NCBI GenBank assembly: GCA_944989445.1
Contig: CALYLW010000569.1
Span: 5,001 to 69,000, forward strand
Reading direction: 5' to 3'
Origin: Ampullaceana balthica
Taxonomy: Eukaryota > Mollusca > Gastropoda > Lymnaeidae
DNA length: 64,000 nt
The translations under genes were made by a program, and so were the position numbers. The notes under the pieces were generated by a model that saw only the letters and a list, made by a program, of their open reading frames with translations, had not been told where the DNA came from and made no database searches. Shown here one piece after another: positions 31,531-44,019 of the stretch; position 1 is the stretch's first letter; every line of letters begins with the position of its first letter.

Positions 31531-32400
31531 AGTTTTTGACTATAAATTCCTTATATATGAGACATAGCTAAAAGTATTTATCATGCTTAAATTTGACAAA
31601 CATTTACAGACTGAGATTGCCTTAAACACCCTTGTTTTAAAACGGAGGGGCAGTTACAATGTTTCGTCACGGATGGCTGAACTTAACTCAGCGTGACTCG
31701 TAAAATGTCAACAAAAGCCGGTCGCTACTTTTAGAGATTAACTAAAATGCATTAATTTAATTACGGTACATTCGATGGATCTGAAAATTTAATAGCTTTA
31801 TCCTATCTACAAGCCAAACCTCCAGTGAAAGTTTCAGCTCTCTATCAAGTCAAACAACGTGTTTACGAGCGTTTTGAAATAGTTGACGACAGATCCGGGA
31901 GCGTTAAATTTTAATACGGAATCCTTCACAAGTTAATAGGATAGGGGTCTCAACAAAAACGAAGTTTTTGACTACAAATCCTACCGTGCACCGCTCAAAA
32001 TAAACTCTTGGAAACAAACTGTTCCTCCTCTAGTGATTGGCTTTAGGAGTCTGTAGGATTTTGAGGGACCAATCGCTATCGATGCTCGGACAGAACATTG
32101 CCTTTGTTGAATGGGATAAATACTTCTACATAGATATAGAGCAAGCAAGAAAGAAGCGAGCAAGCAAGCATGGCGAATGAAAAACCTCCTTCCCTTTCCT
32201 CTCCATCGTTGGTATGGATACATGCACGAGTCGGTTGAGCTACCGCCTTCCCATACTCCTACTTTGAAGAACATTCACTCACATTGTCCTGATTTGTTCG
32301 TGCTGCTGTTTGTGCCCCCTTCTTCTTTGCGAATATCTATTAGCCATTCTGCGGCGTAGGCTTCTAAGGGGGTCGGATCTAGTGTCTATATATATATATA
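31531..32400. repeat. Dispersed repeat fragments
   Basis: The block at 31745-31795 (TGCATTAATTTAATTACGGT...CATTCGATGGATC) recurs at 61631-61690 and, inverted, at 54719-54785 and 55200-55240. Another block near 32065-32098 (GGACCAATCGCTATCGATG) recurs inverted at 39410-39430. The 97-codon open frame at 31981-32274 lies inside this repeat and has no domain. A short (TA)n run closes the stretch. Confidence 0.6.
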
Positions 32401-32401
32401 T

Positions 32402-33146
32402 TAGGGCTACGGAAATTAACGATTTATTTCTCGATTAATCGTTAAAATATTTTATCGATTACAATTATTTTAATCGATAAAAATTCGAGTAAAATTAAAG
32501 AAAATATTTATAATATTTTTAATTTTTTAAAATTAATAAATAATAAATTATTAATAATTAATAATAATTAATATATATTTTTACGTACAAAATTCTCCCG
32601 CGTAACATTATCATTTATTTTATTACTGTATGTGGACCGGCAGACGTCAGCATCAGCGCAGTTAAATTTAAACATATAACTGGAAAGTTGAGCACAATTT
32701 TGTTTTTAAGCTAACTGCGGATGGAAAAGTCGAAGATGGTGAAAAAGTTTACTGTGTTCACTGTCATAAGCAATATACTTTTAAAGGATCAAATACATCG
32801 CTGACGTACCACATTCAGTCAGCACAAACATCCGACCTTAAAAACAAAATTGTTGCTCAATTTTCCAGTTATTTATTTAAATTTAACTGCGCTCATGCTG
32901 TCAGACATTTTTTAGTTGACGTCTGCCGGTCCACATAAATCTATAAAATAAATTATAATATTACGCGGGAGAAGTTTGCATGTAAAAAATATATACATCA
33001 TTATTAATTATTTATTAATAAAAAATTTTAAAAATATTATAAATATTTTCTTTTTTTAATCGAATTTTTATCGATTAAAATAATTTTAATCGATAAAAAA
33101 TGTTAACGATTAATGGAGAAATTAATCGATAATTTCCGTAGCCCTA
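32402..33146. mobile_element. 745-bp hAT element with BED-finger remnant
   Basis: TAGGGCTACGGAAATTAACG at 32402 and its inverse GATAATTTCCGTAGCCCTA at 33128-33146 form long terminal inverted repeats. Long subterminal TTTTAATCGATAAAAATTCG-type words also mirror each other. The centre (about 32690-32830) encodes a degenerate BED zinc finger. It sits next to a (TA)n tract. Confidence 0.85.
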
Positions 33147-34038
33147 AAATTTATACATATACACATACAACATAAATGCATTGGCTTAATATATTTAATA
33201 TATGTACACCGTGACAGATGGAATTATCTTTATTATTTAATATTGCCCTAACACAAAAAATATATTTTTTTATGAAGCAATTTATATATATACATATTGA
33301 ATTTTACAATACAAATCACAATTAATTTTTTTTGGCAGTGGTTTTTTTTCTGTCTTTTTAAAATTATTTTATAAATTTAGATTTACCAAACTATTACACA
33401 TAATTCTAAAATACCTTGATTTTTAATGTTAAGTTAAAACTTTCATATTCAGTATATTTGTGTTGTCAATTAGCAACTGGCTCGTATCATTGAAATGCCC
33501 TTCAGCTATGAAAATTATGTGTCAAATTTTAATAGAACTTATTATTATAATATAAAATTTTAAATATTTGTTTAATAATAATTAATTTGTATCAGGTATC
33601 ATGGAATACTGATCGATATCTGAGGATGAAATGTAAAAAAGAAAACAGATAAAAAGTAGAAACAAAAATTCCTCCAACAAATTTTCAAAGAAAAGCAATG
33701 TGTCAATAAACAGTCCAATATAAATAAATAAGAATATACATAAAGTAAAATGAAGTATAATTGTGTGTGCGTGTGTGTGTGTGGAAAAAATTTAACTAGC
33801 TTCTTAGAATAACAACCATTTAATTCATAATTCACTTTAAATTTCAAATAGCATCTAATTTTTTTTTAAATACCACTCATTGTTTTCTCTACATTTTCAT
33901 CTTCTAAGAAAGGTGAAACTGATGACGTGCAGGCAACTATACATGGAGTGAGAGAGCGAGAGAGATCGAGAGAGAGTGAGATAGAGAGAGAGAGAGAAAA
34001 AGAGAGAGTGATCAATATATTGTAAAAACCAGCATATT
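33147..34038 (-). other. Probable 3' untranslated region of the IgSF receptor
   Basis: It follows the receptor stop on the minus strand. It contains a (GA/CT)n run at 33947-34012 and a (GT)n run at 33765-33781. Candidate poly(A) signals on the minus strand exist only as variants (ATTAAA-type), so the transcript end is not determined. Confidence 0.4.
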
Positions 34039-34187
34039 TCAATTCATACTTTGATCATTTAAGGCCTCATATACATGAGTGCTGCCATAATTGAGAGTTT
34101 CAGTAGGCACAACTTCATTTGGATATGTATGTTGTATGTTTACAGTCTCATATTGCTCAAGTTCTCCATTAACATAGCGTGGTATCT
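34039..34187 (-). CDS. Receptor exon 14: end of cytoplasmic tail and stop
   Basis: Acceptor TTATCTTTTCAAG before 34187. The stop TGA is at 34041-34039. [21 protein letters not shown] and THVYEAL carry Y632, Y640, Y649 and Y667. The last residues are NDQSMN. Confidence 0.82.
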
Positions 34188-36080
34188 CTTGAAAAGATAA
34201 ATCGAGTTTAAACAATTTGAATTTTCCAAAAAATTAAAAACATGCATAATTTGAACATTATTTTGTCTAAATTAAGAATTAGCTGCTTCTTTCATAATCG
34301 GTATGTTTTGATGCTTCTCAATAAAATAAATAAAATAAAATTTATTTGGTGTGCTTAAATAATTTATTAAAAGTCATACAGTAATACCCAAAACCACTTA
34401 ATTGACTTAAATGATTCTGGTTTTTTTTCGCGTGTCTATCTTAAACAATGTGATCTTTAGGAAATATTATGTTAAGACAAAAATCATAAATAAAAAATGA
34501 CTTACCCATTTGTATTTGCATTGTTTAGGATAAACTCTTTATATGCCATGGTCGTTTGGTAATAAATATTGTGATTGTTTAAATATTTCTTTTTTAATTT
34601 AATTTTATAAGTTTATAATTTTTTTTTCGTTTTGTTTACTTTTGGGTTCTAATGATCTCTACATTAACTGACATTTAAATAAAATGATGTGTGTATAATA
34701 AGATATTTCAAGTTATATAGCGTACTCCGCCAACATTAATTAATATTGTCTTTACCTTCAATACTTGTCGTTCTGTCATAGTTATTTTCTGGTGTTGGTA
34801 TCACGTTGGGAAAAACAGATGTTTGGTTTGGTGTTTCATAAGTATGCATCTCAGTGTTGACATACGGACTTACTAAACGAAGGGATACAATAATTTAAAT
34901 TTTAACATTAAAGAAATGTTGCTTGATGTAATGAGATGCATTATTTTAATAATAAATAATATAAACGCCCAGTTTACTCATTCTGTGACGTTAGGGGACA
35001 TAATCAGCATATTTCTTTAAAATTGAAAATATAGCTGTAAAATTATGATGATTTTGGTTTCGAGATAAATGAGCGTGTAGTTTTTCTGGCAGTAAAATAT
35101 TATATGACGTAATGGTTAGATCTTATATTTTAAATTTGTAAAATGGATCGATGTAAAAAGAGCCGTTAATAGTTTGGATAACGGTAATGCTAAGGTACAT
35201 AATCAGAATATTCTCCATATTTATGCTAAACATGTCCCTTAATAGTTTGGCGTTCCGCGCGTGCATATATATAATGACAGTCATTAAGGCTCACTCATTC
35301 TGTAACGCTAAAAAAGGGATTAACCCAAACAATGCACGAACCTATGACATCAGCATTTGTGTTGAAGTAGATAACATTTTGTGTCTGCAACTGCGAATGT
35401 TGGATAGCTTTGTGAGCTACGCCATGGAGTATACATCAGATGTGTCCGTTTTAATGATTTATTTTTGAAATTACTATGTCGCACCGGCAGGAATTTTTCC
35501 ATTGCTCTATGGTGCACTGCTTTACCTATACTGATGCGGTAGCAAAATGTAATTTATTATAAGTCTTCAAACATTGATGTTCTCGCATGGCCAACTTTAT
35601 GTGGCCTTATCCCGTTCTCCAAATTCTGCTAAAGTTAAGATCAACATACAGCATAACCCACAGCAAGTTAAACTTCTCAATGATGATCGTTTCTTTACTC
35701 GAAATGTTGTATATAGAGACATTATGTGAAAATTAATCATTCTAATGAACTAAATTTAATTATTCATCAATTTTATTGAACTTATTCACATACCGATTTT
35801 TGGTTGTCGGACACACTGATTCGAACGCATGCAATAACATTCACGTAAGTTACTTGGGCTTTTGAAGAAAGCGGGCGCTGAAGGCGCCAAAGATCAACCT
35901 ATTTTTTTATGTTTCTGATTGTAAAATTTAATTTTCATTTCTATTTTTTGAAATTGGCTCTAACGTACATAAGAAATTTCTTACCAGTAACTGTATTATA
36001 TTCTTGTCCTTCACTGAAATATAAAATGTCATTATTTACTGATAACAACAATTACATATATATATATACATACATACATT

Positions 36081-36119
<39 letters not shown>

Positions 36120-39100
36120 GTGTGTGTGTGTGTCAGTGGCGTAGCTAGAACTTTTGCCGCCCGGGGCGGTCTCCAATTTGCCGCCCTTTTTAGGGGCCGT
36201 CCATAAATGACGTCACGCACCTGTGGGGGGGGGGAAGGGAGTCACATAATACGTTTTGGCGATGTGTGACGAGGGGGGGGGTTGTTTAAGAAATGTGACT
36301 TCACGTCGAAACGCACAACTTTAAATAAATTTCCACTTTTCTTAAATGGCAAAAATTTAATTTGAAACATGCTCATTTTCATACAGAAAATACGGCTTTT
36401 ATTGAGGTTCAAAGCTTTGTGGCGTCTTATTGAAGAACGGGTCTACGTTTTTGTGACGACGTGTGACGAGGGGGGAAGGGGGTGAAAAATCAGCCAAAAT
36501 AGCGTGCTTCATCTATGGACGGCCACTTGGTCGCTTATATTATGGTTTTAAAAAATTAATAAAACATGAGTAAATAATTAAAATTGAAACGAAGTAAAGC
36601 TGGGTAACATGTTTACCATTGTATGCCCTATTAATGTAAGCAGTAATAAAAGAGGCCGCATAAGATTATATACCTAAAAATACACATTTATAAAATTACA
36701 AGATACTTGTTTTAAAAGCCACAAGAAAGTTACTGAGGTCGCAGGTCCCTCCCCCCCCACCCCATGAGACAAAACATATTCCAAATTAACACCCAGAAAA
36801 ACATTACCAATTACTATTCTTTTATTGTTTATTTATAAATAAATGATTTTTTTACAAACAAAGAAATTGTATACATTAGTATTAGCAGTGGCGTAGCAAC
36901 GGCTTGGCATTTGGGCAGTTGCCAAGGGCGCCGGCCTGCGCCAGTTCAAAAGGGCGCCGCTAAATCTCTAATTTTAAAATTTTTATTTAAATATAAGGCG
37001 CCAAAAATGAATTAGCCAAGGGCGTCAAAAACCCAGTTTTGCCTCTGTACATTAGTATGTAAACATATTTATACATCTACTTTCATAGCTTTCATTATAG
37101 AAAAATCGTGTATTATGCTATCAAAATTAAAATTATTTGTAATATCTTGTTCTATGGAGAGAATTGCAAGATTTTGTTGTCTTTAATCGCTCATTGTGGA
37201 ACGAAGATAATTTTTATCAACTGCAGTTTGGAGCTGCTCCTTTCACAACTAGCGACACTGATAGCAATAGTTAAAAAATTCATAACAAAATTTTACAATG
37301 TTGGGTACAGAATTTTCCAATCTATACTGTTGAATAAATTTTAATAAATCAAGGGTGCCTTTTCCCCCGTTTTTCTAACATATTGCCTCTTCTTGTAGTA
37401 TAGTTACAGCCATAAAAACCTGGATATTTTTTCTTTCCATATTGAACTGTAAATGTCAATAAAGTAATTTATTTGATGTTCAAATGCTTCATTTAGTAGG
37501 TTACATGGTATTATATATGAATATTTTCTTGCAAGGACATGCAACCCATCAAAGCGTTTTTTTATTTTTTTTATAATTAATTCCATCCATGTATAAAAAA
37601 ATTCTCGTTGTACTTCTTGTTCTAAAGATAGAACCACGTCTTTTGAATTTTCCCTACTCATATTTTTTCTCCTTCTAACCATGCGTTCAGTTGATATCTC
37701 CATCTCTTCACAAATTGTTTGGCTGATATAACAGCATTTTGTATTAGCACATCTCTTTGTTCCATGCAATGGCTTTGCATTAATTTAAAAAATGACGAGT
37801 TCCCATTAAATTAGATAACATAGAAGAGAAAAAGATTGCACTTAATTGAGTAAAATTCCAGCATCTGATCTCGTTTTCCTAGTTACTTCTTCAGATGTCA
37901 ATTTTTCCAAGACGCTTGAAAGTTTAAAGTATGTCTTTTTCGAAATTATTATGTGTGTTATGGTGTTTATTAACGGAGAAATTTGAGTATTTACATATTC
38001 TTGTCATAAATCTTAATAATTTTCCATAAATAGACGAATTCAAATTATTTACACATTACTATTAATTTAATTGGATAGGCGTAACATTAACATGCTTAAT
38101 GAATAACCGTATTGTAATGAAAAACGCAAATTATTTGTGCTACTTTAATGCAATAAAAACAAAATAAATTTATTTTTTAATAACTTACCTTACAATAATT
38201 TACTAAAAACTGAAGCAGTAATATAAATTACTACTTACAAGTTAAACAAAATATTTGAACCACCTTACAACCACCATGCTTTGTAGGTACTTGTTCGCGC
38301 ATCATTCTGCGAATGTCGGAAATTCCACGTAAAAACTGTCGTGGCGATATTAATAGCACACATTATTCGGTCCAGCGGTGATGTGTTTTTTGGGTAGTTT
38401 TCTTATAAAAGCATCATCTTTGACTTATACCACTTAGTTTTCGAAACAAATTGATACGTTTTTTGAGCGATTAAAAAATTTTGAACGGTTTTGCGTTAGT
38501 TATAATATTCACTATGTAATCAAACAAATGTTGTGCGAATCCGTTAATTTAGACTCAAAATTACGAATATTTTTGTTTCACCTTAGTTTTCCCCCTTCAA
38601 AAGAAAAAGGGCGGTTGTCGGAAATGCTTGTACTTTTCAAATGACCCACAAATGCCGCCCCTAAATGAGTGCCGCCCGGGGCGGACCGCCCCCACCGCCC
38701 CCCCCTAGCTACGCCACTGGTGTGTGTTGTTAATGCAAAACAAATTCGAAATTTAGATGGATCCATTGAATGTAAATAATATATATTTATTGAAAAATAA
38801 TCAATTATAGTAAATTGAATGATTTTTTCTAATTATAAATCATTATACTCCTAAAATCATAACCTGTTAGGAAGAATAACCTATAAGTATTGTTAAATCT
38901 AGAAATGAAAATATCCTTATAATTAATGTTTCATTTACTGATGTTTAAATTTCATGAAAATTCTAGGTATGTTGTATACATTTTAAAGAGAATTTTCAAA
39001 AAATTAAGGTGTTTTTAAATTTGTTAACATATTTTTTTTTAAAAAACATCATTTTATCGGTTTATAATTAGTTAGTAAGACAGTATCATTAGCAGCCCAA

Positions 39101-42100
39101 AACAAGTGTTATTTAATATAAATGAATAGCAAATCTTGTGTAGGGATTATGTTTCTGTTTAACTAATATTATTTTATCATACTGTTATGATTTTTTAAAA
39201 AAATAATAAAAATAGTATATATTTTTTTGCACAAGATGATTTTATAAATATATTTAAATGTAACAGGCAATGAGGGAAGTTTAGGTATATTGCTAAATAC
39301 AAATGCATTATATAAAATGCTATTAGTTTTTAGGTAATATATATAAAATTGTCCCTATGTAGTCTCTAGTTATACTATCCTATATAATAAAAGGCTAAGT
39401 TCTGTCCGATCATCGATAGCGATTGGTCCCTCAAACACATATTACTTCTACTGCCAATCATATTGAACACGTTTACACGGACGTTTAAAACAAGTTATTT
39501 TTGGTGCAGTATTTCTTCCAAGACTTCATTTTGAGTTATGCGCAGTGGGATTTATAGTCAAAAGCTCTGTTTTTTTTAGTAATAAATTTCAACTATAATG
39601 ATTCGTATTTATGACGTGATGCACATCTATGCCGGTCGAGAAGGCTGTTGGAGGAGAGTTACAATATGCCACCGAACGGTGGCAGAACGTCCTTTGATGG
39701 GCTTTGCTGCTCGTATAACATAAATAAATTACTCCAAACAAAAAGAAAGAAAGCGCGCAAAAAAACAACAACATATTTATTGCAGGGCTGCGGAAATTAA
39801 CAATTAAAATATTTTTAACGATTAATCGACCCATCACTTACAAATTATTTGGAAGTCAAAAAGTAAAAAAAAATAATAATAATTTATAAAAAAAAACAAA
39901 AAAAAACCAACAAAAAAACGGCCGATTAATAAAAGATTTCCTAAAGATTACACTATCATTTTGGTTTTAAACTATTGACTGACGGGAATGTTCACAATTT
40001 TTATAAACTGTGCCCACCATGCTTCTAATACTTCGCCTACTAATCAAACCAAATGAAATGCGTAAAAAGCTAATGACACTAATGGAGTCTCACTCAGAGA
40101 CAGGAAATGAAGACAGCTCTTCTGGTGAATTACAGCGTTACAAAATGGAGATGAAAGTTCCTGAATCCATTAACCCTCTACAATGGTGGAAACTTAATGA
40201 ACACCGATATCTGAAAATGTCATTCATTGTCAAGACCGCTTTGTGCATACCAGTTACTTCAGTTCCATGTGAATGATTGTTTATTTTTGTCAATTAGACC
40301 CGCTCATCACTTGAACCAAATAATGTCAACACACTTGCCTTTTTGCGTAGTTGGTTGAAAGATGTCATATAAAGCAGACAGTCCAGTGTTATTTAGATTT
40401 TCAACCAGAAGATTTAATAAGTGTTACTTATGACATCATAAATTTAATTTTTGGCTATAATCAAAATTAACGATTTATTAATCGTTAATTTTTTCAAAAG
40501 TTAACGATTACATTTAAATTAATTGTTAACAGCCCTAATTTAGTGACAATAATGTTCTGAAAATGAATGAACACATTTTTAAATAAATATATATAATTCA
40601 AGCAAAACTGTGATTGCTCTAATTGTTGAAGCAAGTAATACTATATATACATTTTTAATTACACTAAAATATATTCTTCTCATAAGACATTTTATCATAT
40701 AGTTTTGCACATAAACGTCACGAATGCTTGAATGTTTCAAGCTAACTAAGAGGTAACAGCAGAAATGATAGAGGTGGCTTTAACTCTCAATAGGTCACTT
40801 GGACATATACTGAACTTTGCATACAGTCGTTTTAAGATACCGTTTTCAGATCCAGTTCCGTAAATCCCTCTTGTGTCACTGCCATACATATGTCCAATAG
40901 ATGTCGGGATCAATAAGTCTTCTTTGGAATTCATGAATAAGAACTCGTACAGTGACTACTTATGGTGCAACGTCCGGTGATGTGTTTCTTTCTGCCATTT
41001 GGTGTACACACTTTCTAATACTTTTTCAAATTTCTATGGCTTGTTGTCTTACACAACTTCAGGATGTAGGAAATAAGTTGTAAGGCTCAATCTACCTTTG
41101 CAGTCAACCAAAGCTTAATTCGAGAAGGAAGTGCATTGTTTTTTATGATTTAAACGAGAAGTAATTCTTAACTTTAGTGGTCATCTTTTTTTCATTGTTC
41201 ACCTAAGCACATATCAATATTTCCTATTCTTGATTAGTTTTTCTTCATACTGATATGACTTTCTCAAGGTACAGTTTAACATCAATTACATTTAAGGCAT
41301 TTTGTAAAGTGCCGTATTTCACAGATTGCAGTCAACACATACAGATACATGAGTCTTATTTGGATTATAAGATAATATTAAAATGTTTATTTTTAAAAGT
41401 GTAATGAACATGTTTAAAATGTCAGAAATAGGCCAATACGGGTATACAATGCAATTTAGTTATTTTTTTCAATTTAATGGTTAGATAATTAACACAAAAT
41501 AAAAATATTAACAAAAGAAGAACGACAAACAAGCAAAGAAATATAAATGAACATACCTATGAATATTTCTAGCTGTCTTTTTCAAACAATTTCCTTAGAA
41601 GATAAAAAAAGGTTAAAAAATAGTTTGAAGTAAATTCAAATTTATTACCCAATATAATATTAATAAAAAAATATTTGAAAACATATTTGTATTAATCACA
41701 TATTTTGATCAAAATTAAAATAGTTGAGCCAATGTAAAAGCATTTTCAAAATTTCCGGGTGTCGTAGAATGTTTGGCTAAATATATTAATAGTTAAATTT
41801 ATCATTGGGTGTCTTTAAAAATTGATTGGGGGTAAATTGTTCTAAACAGAGAATAAGTAAAAAAAATTTTTCATTAAAATTCTAAAGTTCAACTTTATTT
41901 AAAAGTAGTATTTAGAATATATATTTATACAAAAATATAAATAAATTTAATATCAATATATATATATATATATATATATATTTACATACACATATATTTT
42001 ATATATTCCTCATTTTGCTAGACTTGCAGATTAATGTAACGAATAAATAATAAAAATCACATCTAAAAACTGAAATTGTATCTGAAAACTTACCATGATT

Positions 42101-42749
42101 TCGTCTCAGATACAATAACATCAAAACAACAAATGCAAATAAAAAGATTCCTGCTACAACTATTCCAGCAATAGCGCCATCACTTAAAGCAACATCGTCT
42201 TTTAAACTGCTTTCATCAGTAATATCTGCAATGTGCATATACCAATTATAATTAAAATAAAAGGAAAAATATTAGCTTCCTAAAATTATTTCTATCTCTT
42301 TTATCTATCCATCCATCCATCCATCCGTCCATCCGTCCATCCGTCCGTCCGTCCGTCCATCCATTCATCCATCCCATCTATCCCATCCATCCCATCCATC
42401 CCAACCATCCCATCCATCCCATCCATCCCATACATCCCATCCATCCCATCCATCCCATCCATCCCATCCGTCAATCCGTCCATCCGTCCATCCGTTCATC
42501 CGTCCATCCGTCCGTCCGTCCGTCCGTCCATCCGTCCATCCGTCCATCCATCCATCCATCCATCCATCCATCCATCCATCCATCCATCCATCCATCCATC
42601 CATCCATCCATCCATCCATCCATCCATCCATCCATCCATCCATCCATCCATCCATCCATCCATCCATCCATCCATCCATCCATCCATCCATCCATCCATC
42701 CATCCATCCATCCATCCATCCATCTATCCATCCATCCATCCATCCATCC

Positions 42750-42791
<42 letters not shown>

Positions 42792-42797
42792 ATATCA

Positions 42798-42894
<97 letters not shown>

Positions 42895-43955
42895 ACTTAT
42901 TGAACCATTGATCTATCTTTCTATCTGTCTAATCCATTCAAAAATAAATATAAAAATATACGATAACTTAAAAGCCGGATGGAAGCAATAAAGCTCGTTA
43001 GTTAGCTAAATGTGTTTTAAGGTAAATATATAAAGAACGCTTTCGAATTGTGAAAAAAATAATATCCGTCAAAATGGGAAGTATAATATCAAATAGTTTT
43101 TCCCAAATAAATTTTAAATTAAAGAAGTAAAGAAACTCACTTACATTTAAACTGCTTTGAAGTTACTTTTTGACCACATTTTGATTCATGCCGCACAATA
43201 CACTCACATGTTTCATATTGTAAAGTTGAAAGTGTTATTGTCAGGTAAACATCATCTGCGTCTGCATGTATAACCATTTTTTTAATGTGTTAAAACAAAT
43301 GTTGTTAGTAGTATTAAATTTAAAAAAGGGTTCTTTGATACACCAATCTTTACATGGTTATTTTTCACACACATAGAAGATATATATATATATATATATA
43401 TATAAATATAAATATATATAGAAGATATATATATATATATACATATATATATAATAAATCTGTATATTTACTAATATATCTTTGTTTGTATTTATATATC
43501 TTTGTGTTTACATATATATACATTATGGCTTCGGAAATTAACTTAGTCATTAGAATTTATAATCGATTAATTTTAACTTAGTAGATGAAATATCATTTCA
43601 AATTTAAGAAAACATTTCTTATATTTGGTTTTCCAAGTTATTAATTTTTTTTGTTTGTTACTTACATACTATTCCCTCAGATTGTTATCATATATGTATA
43701 CGTGCGTACGATAACAACATGCTTTTTCTCCATATTTCTTGTATATCAGAAAGTATTTGCTATGTAACATCACACAATTTGGGAGCCAAGGAATTACCGC
43801 AACTTAATTAATTTCGCGGAATAATGATTCGAAAAATATTTGCTATAAAAATATAATTAATCGAAATTAAATGATTACATTACTTCCCGATTAATTTAAC
43901 AATTTTTTTTTAATCAGTACTAGCCCTAATACACACACACATACATATATATATG

Positions 43956-44019
<64 letters not shown>

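Larger units (their letters stand above)
36134..38719 (-). mobile_element. 2.6-kb hAT element in receptor intron 11
   Basis: Termini CAGTGGCGTAGCTAG at 36134 and the inverse CTAGCTACGCCACTG ending at 38719. GTGTGTGT flanks both sides (36126-36133 and 38720-38727) as the 8-bp target duplication. GGGGCGG-rich subterminal blocks are inverted repeats. It holds a transposase relic (37404-37769, minus) and two nested MITEs. Confidence 0.92.
36014..41556 (-). other. Receptor intron 11
   Basis: 5.5 kb with a TA/TG microsatellite, the 2.6-kb hAT at 36134-38719, repeat pieces near 39375-39590 and the 755-bp hAT at 39783-40537. The intervals 38728-39370 and 40546-41540 hold nothing I recognise. Confidence 0.6.

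Noticed and set aside
31981..32359. Open frames of 97 and 60 codons on opposite strands
   Set aside because: They lie in a dispersed repeat (blocks recur at 39410 and elsewhere), with no domain recognised.
42301..42751. Long M-D-G-W repeat open frames on the minus strand
   Set aside because: These are pure translation products of the CCAT tetranucleotide array in an intron, not a protein.
42301..42893. CRISPR-like array
   Set aside because: Units are 4 bp with no spacers; this is a microsatellite in eukaryotic DNA.
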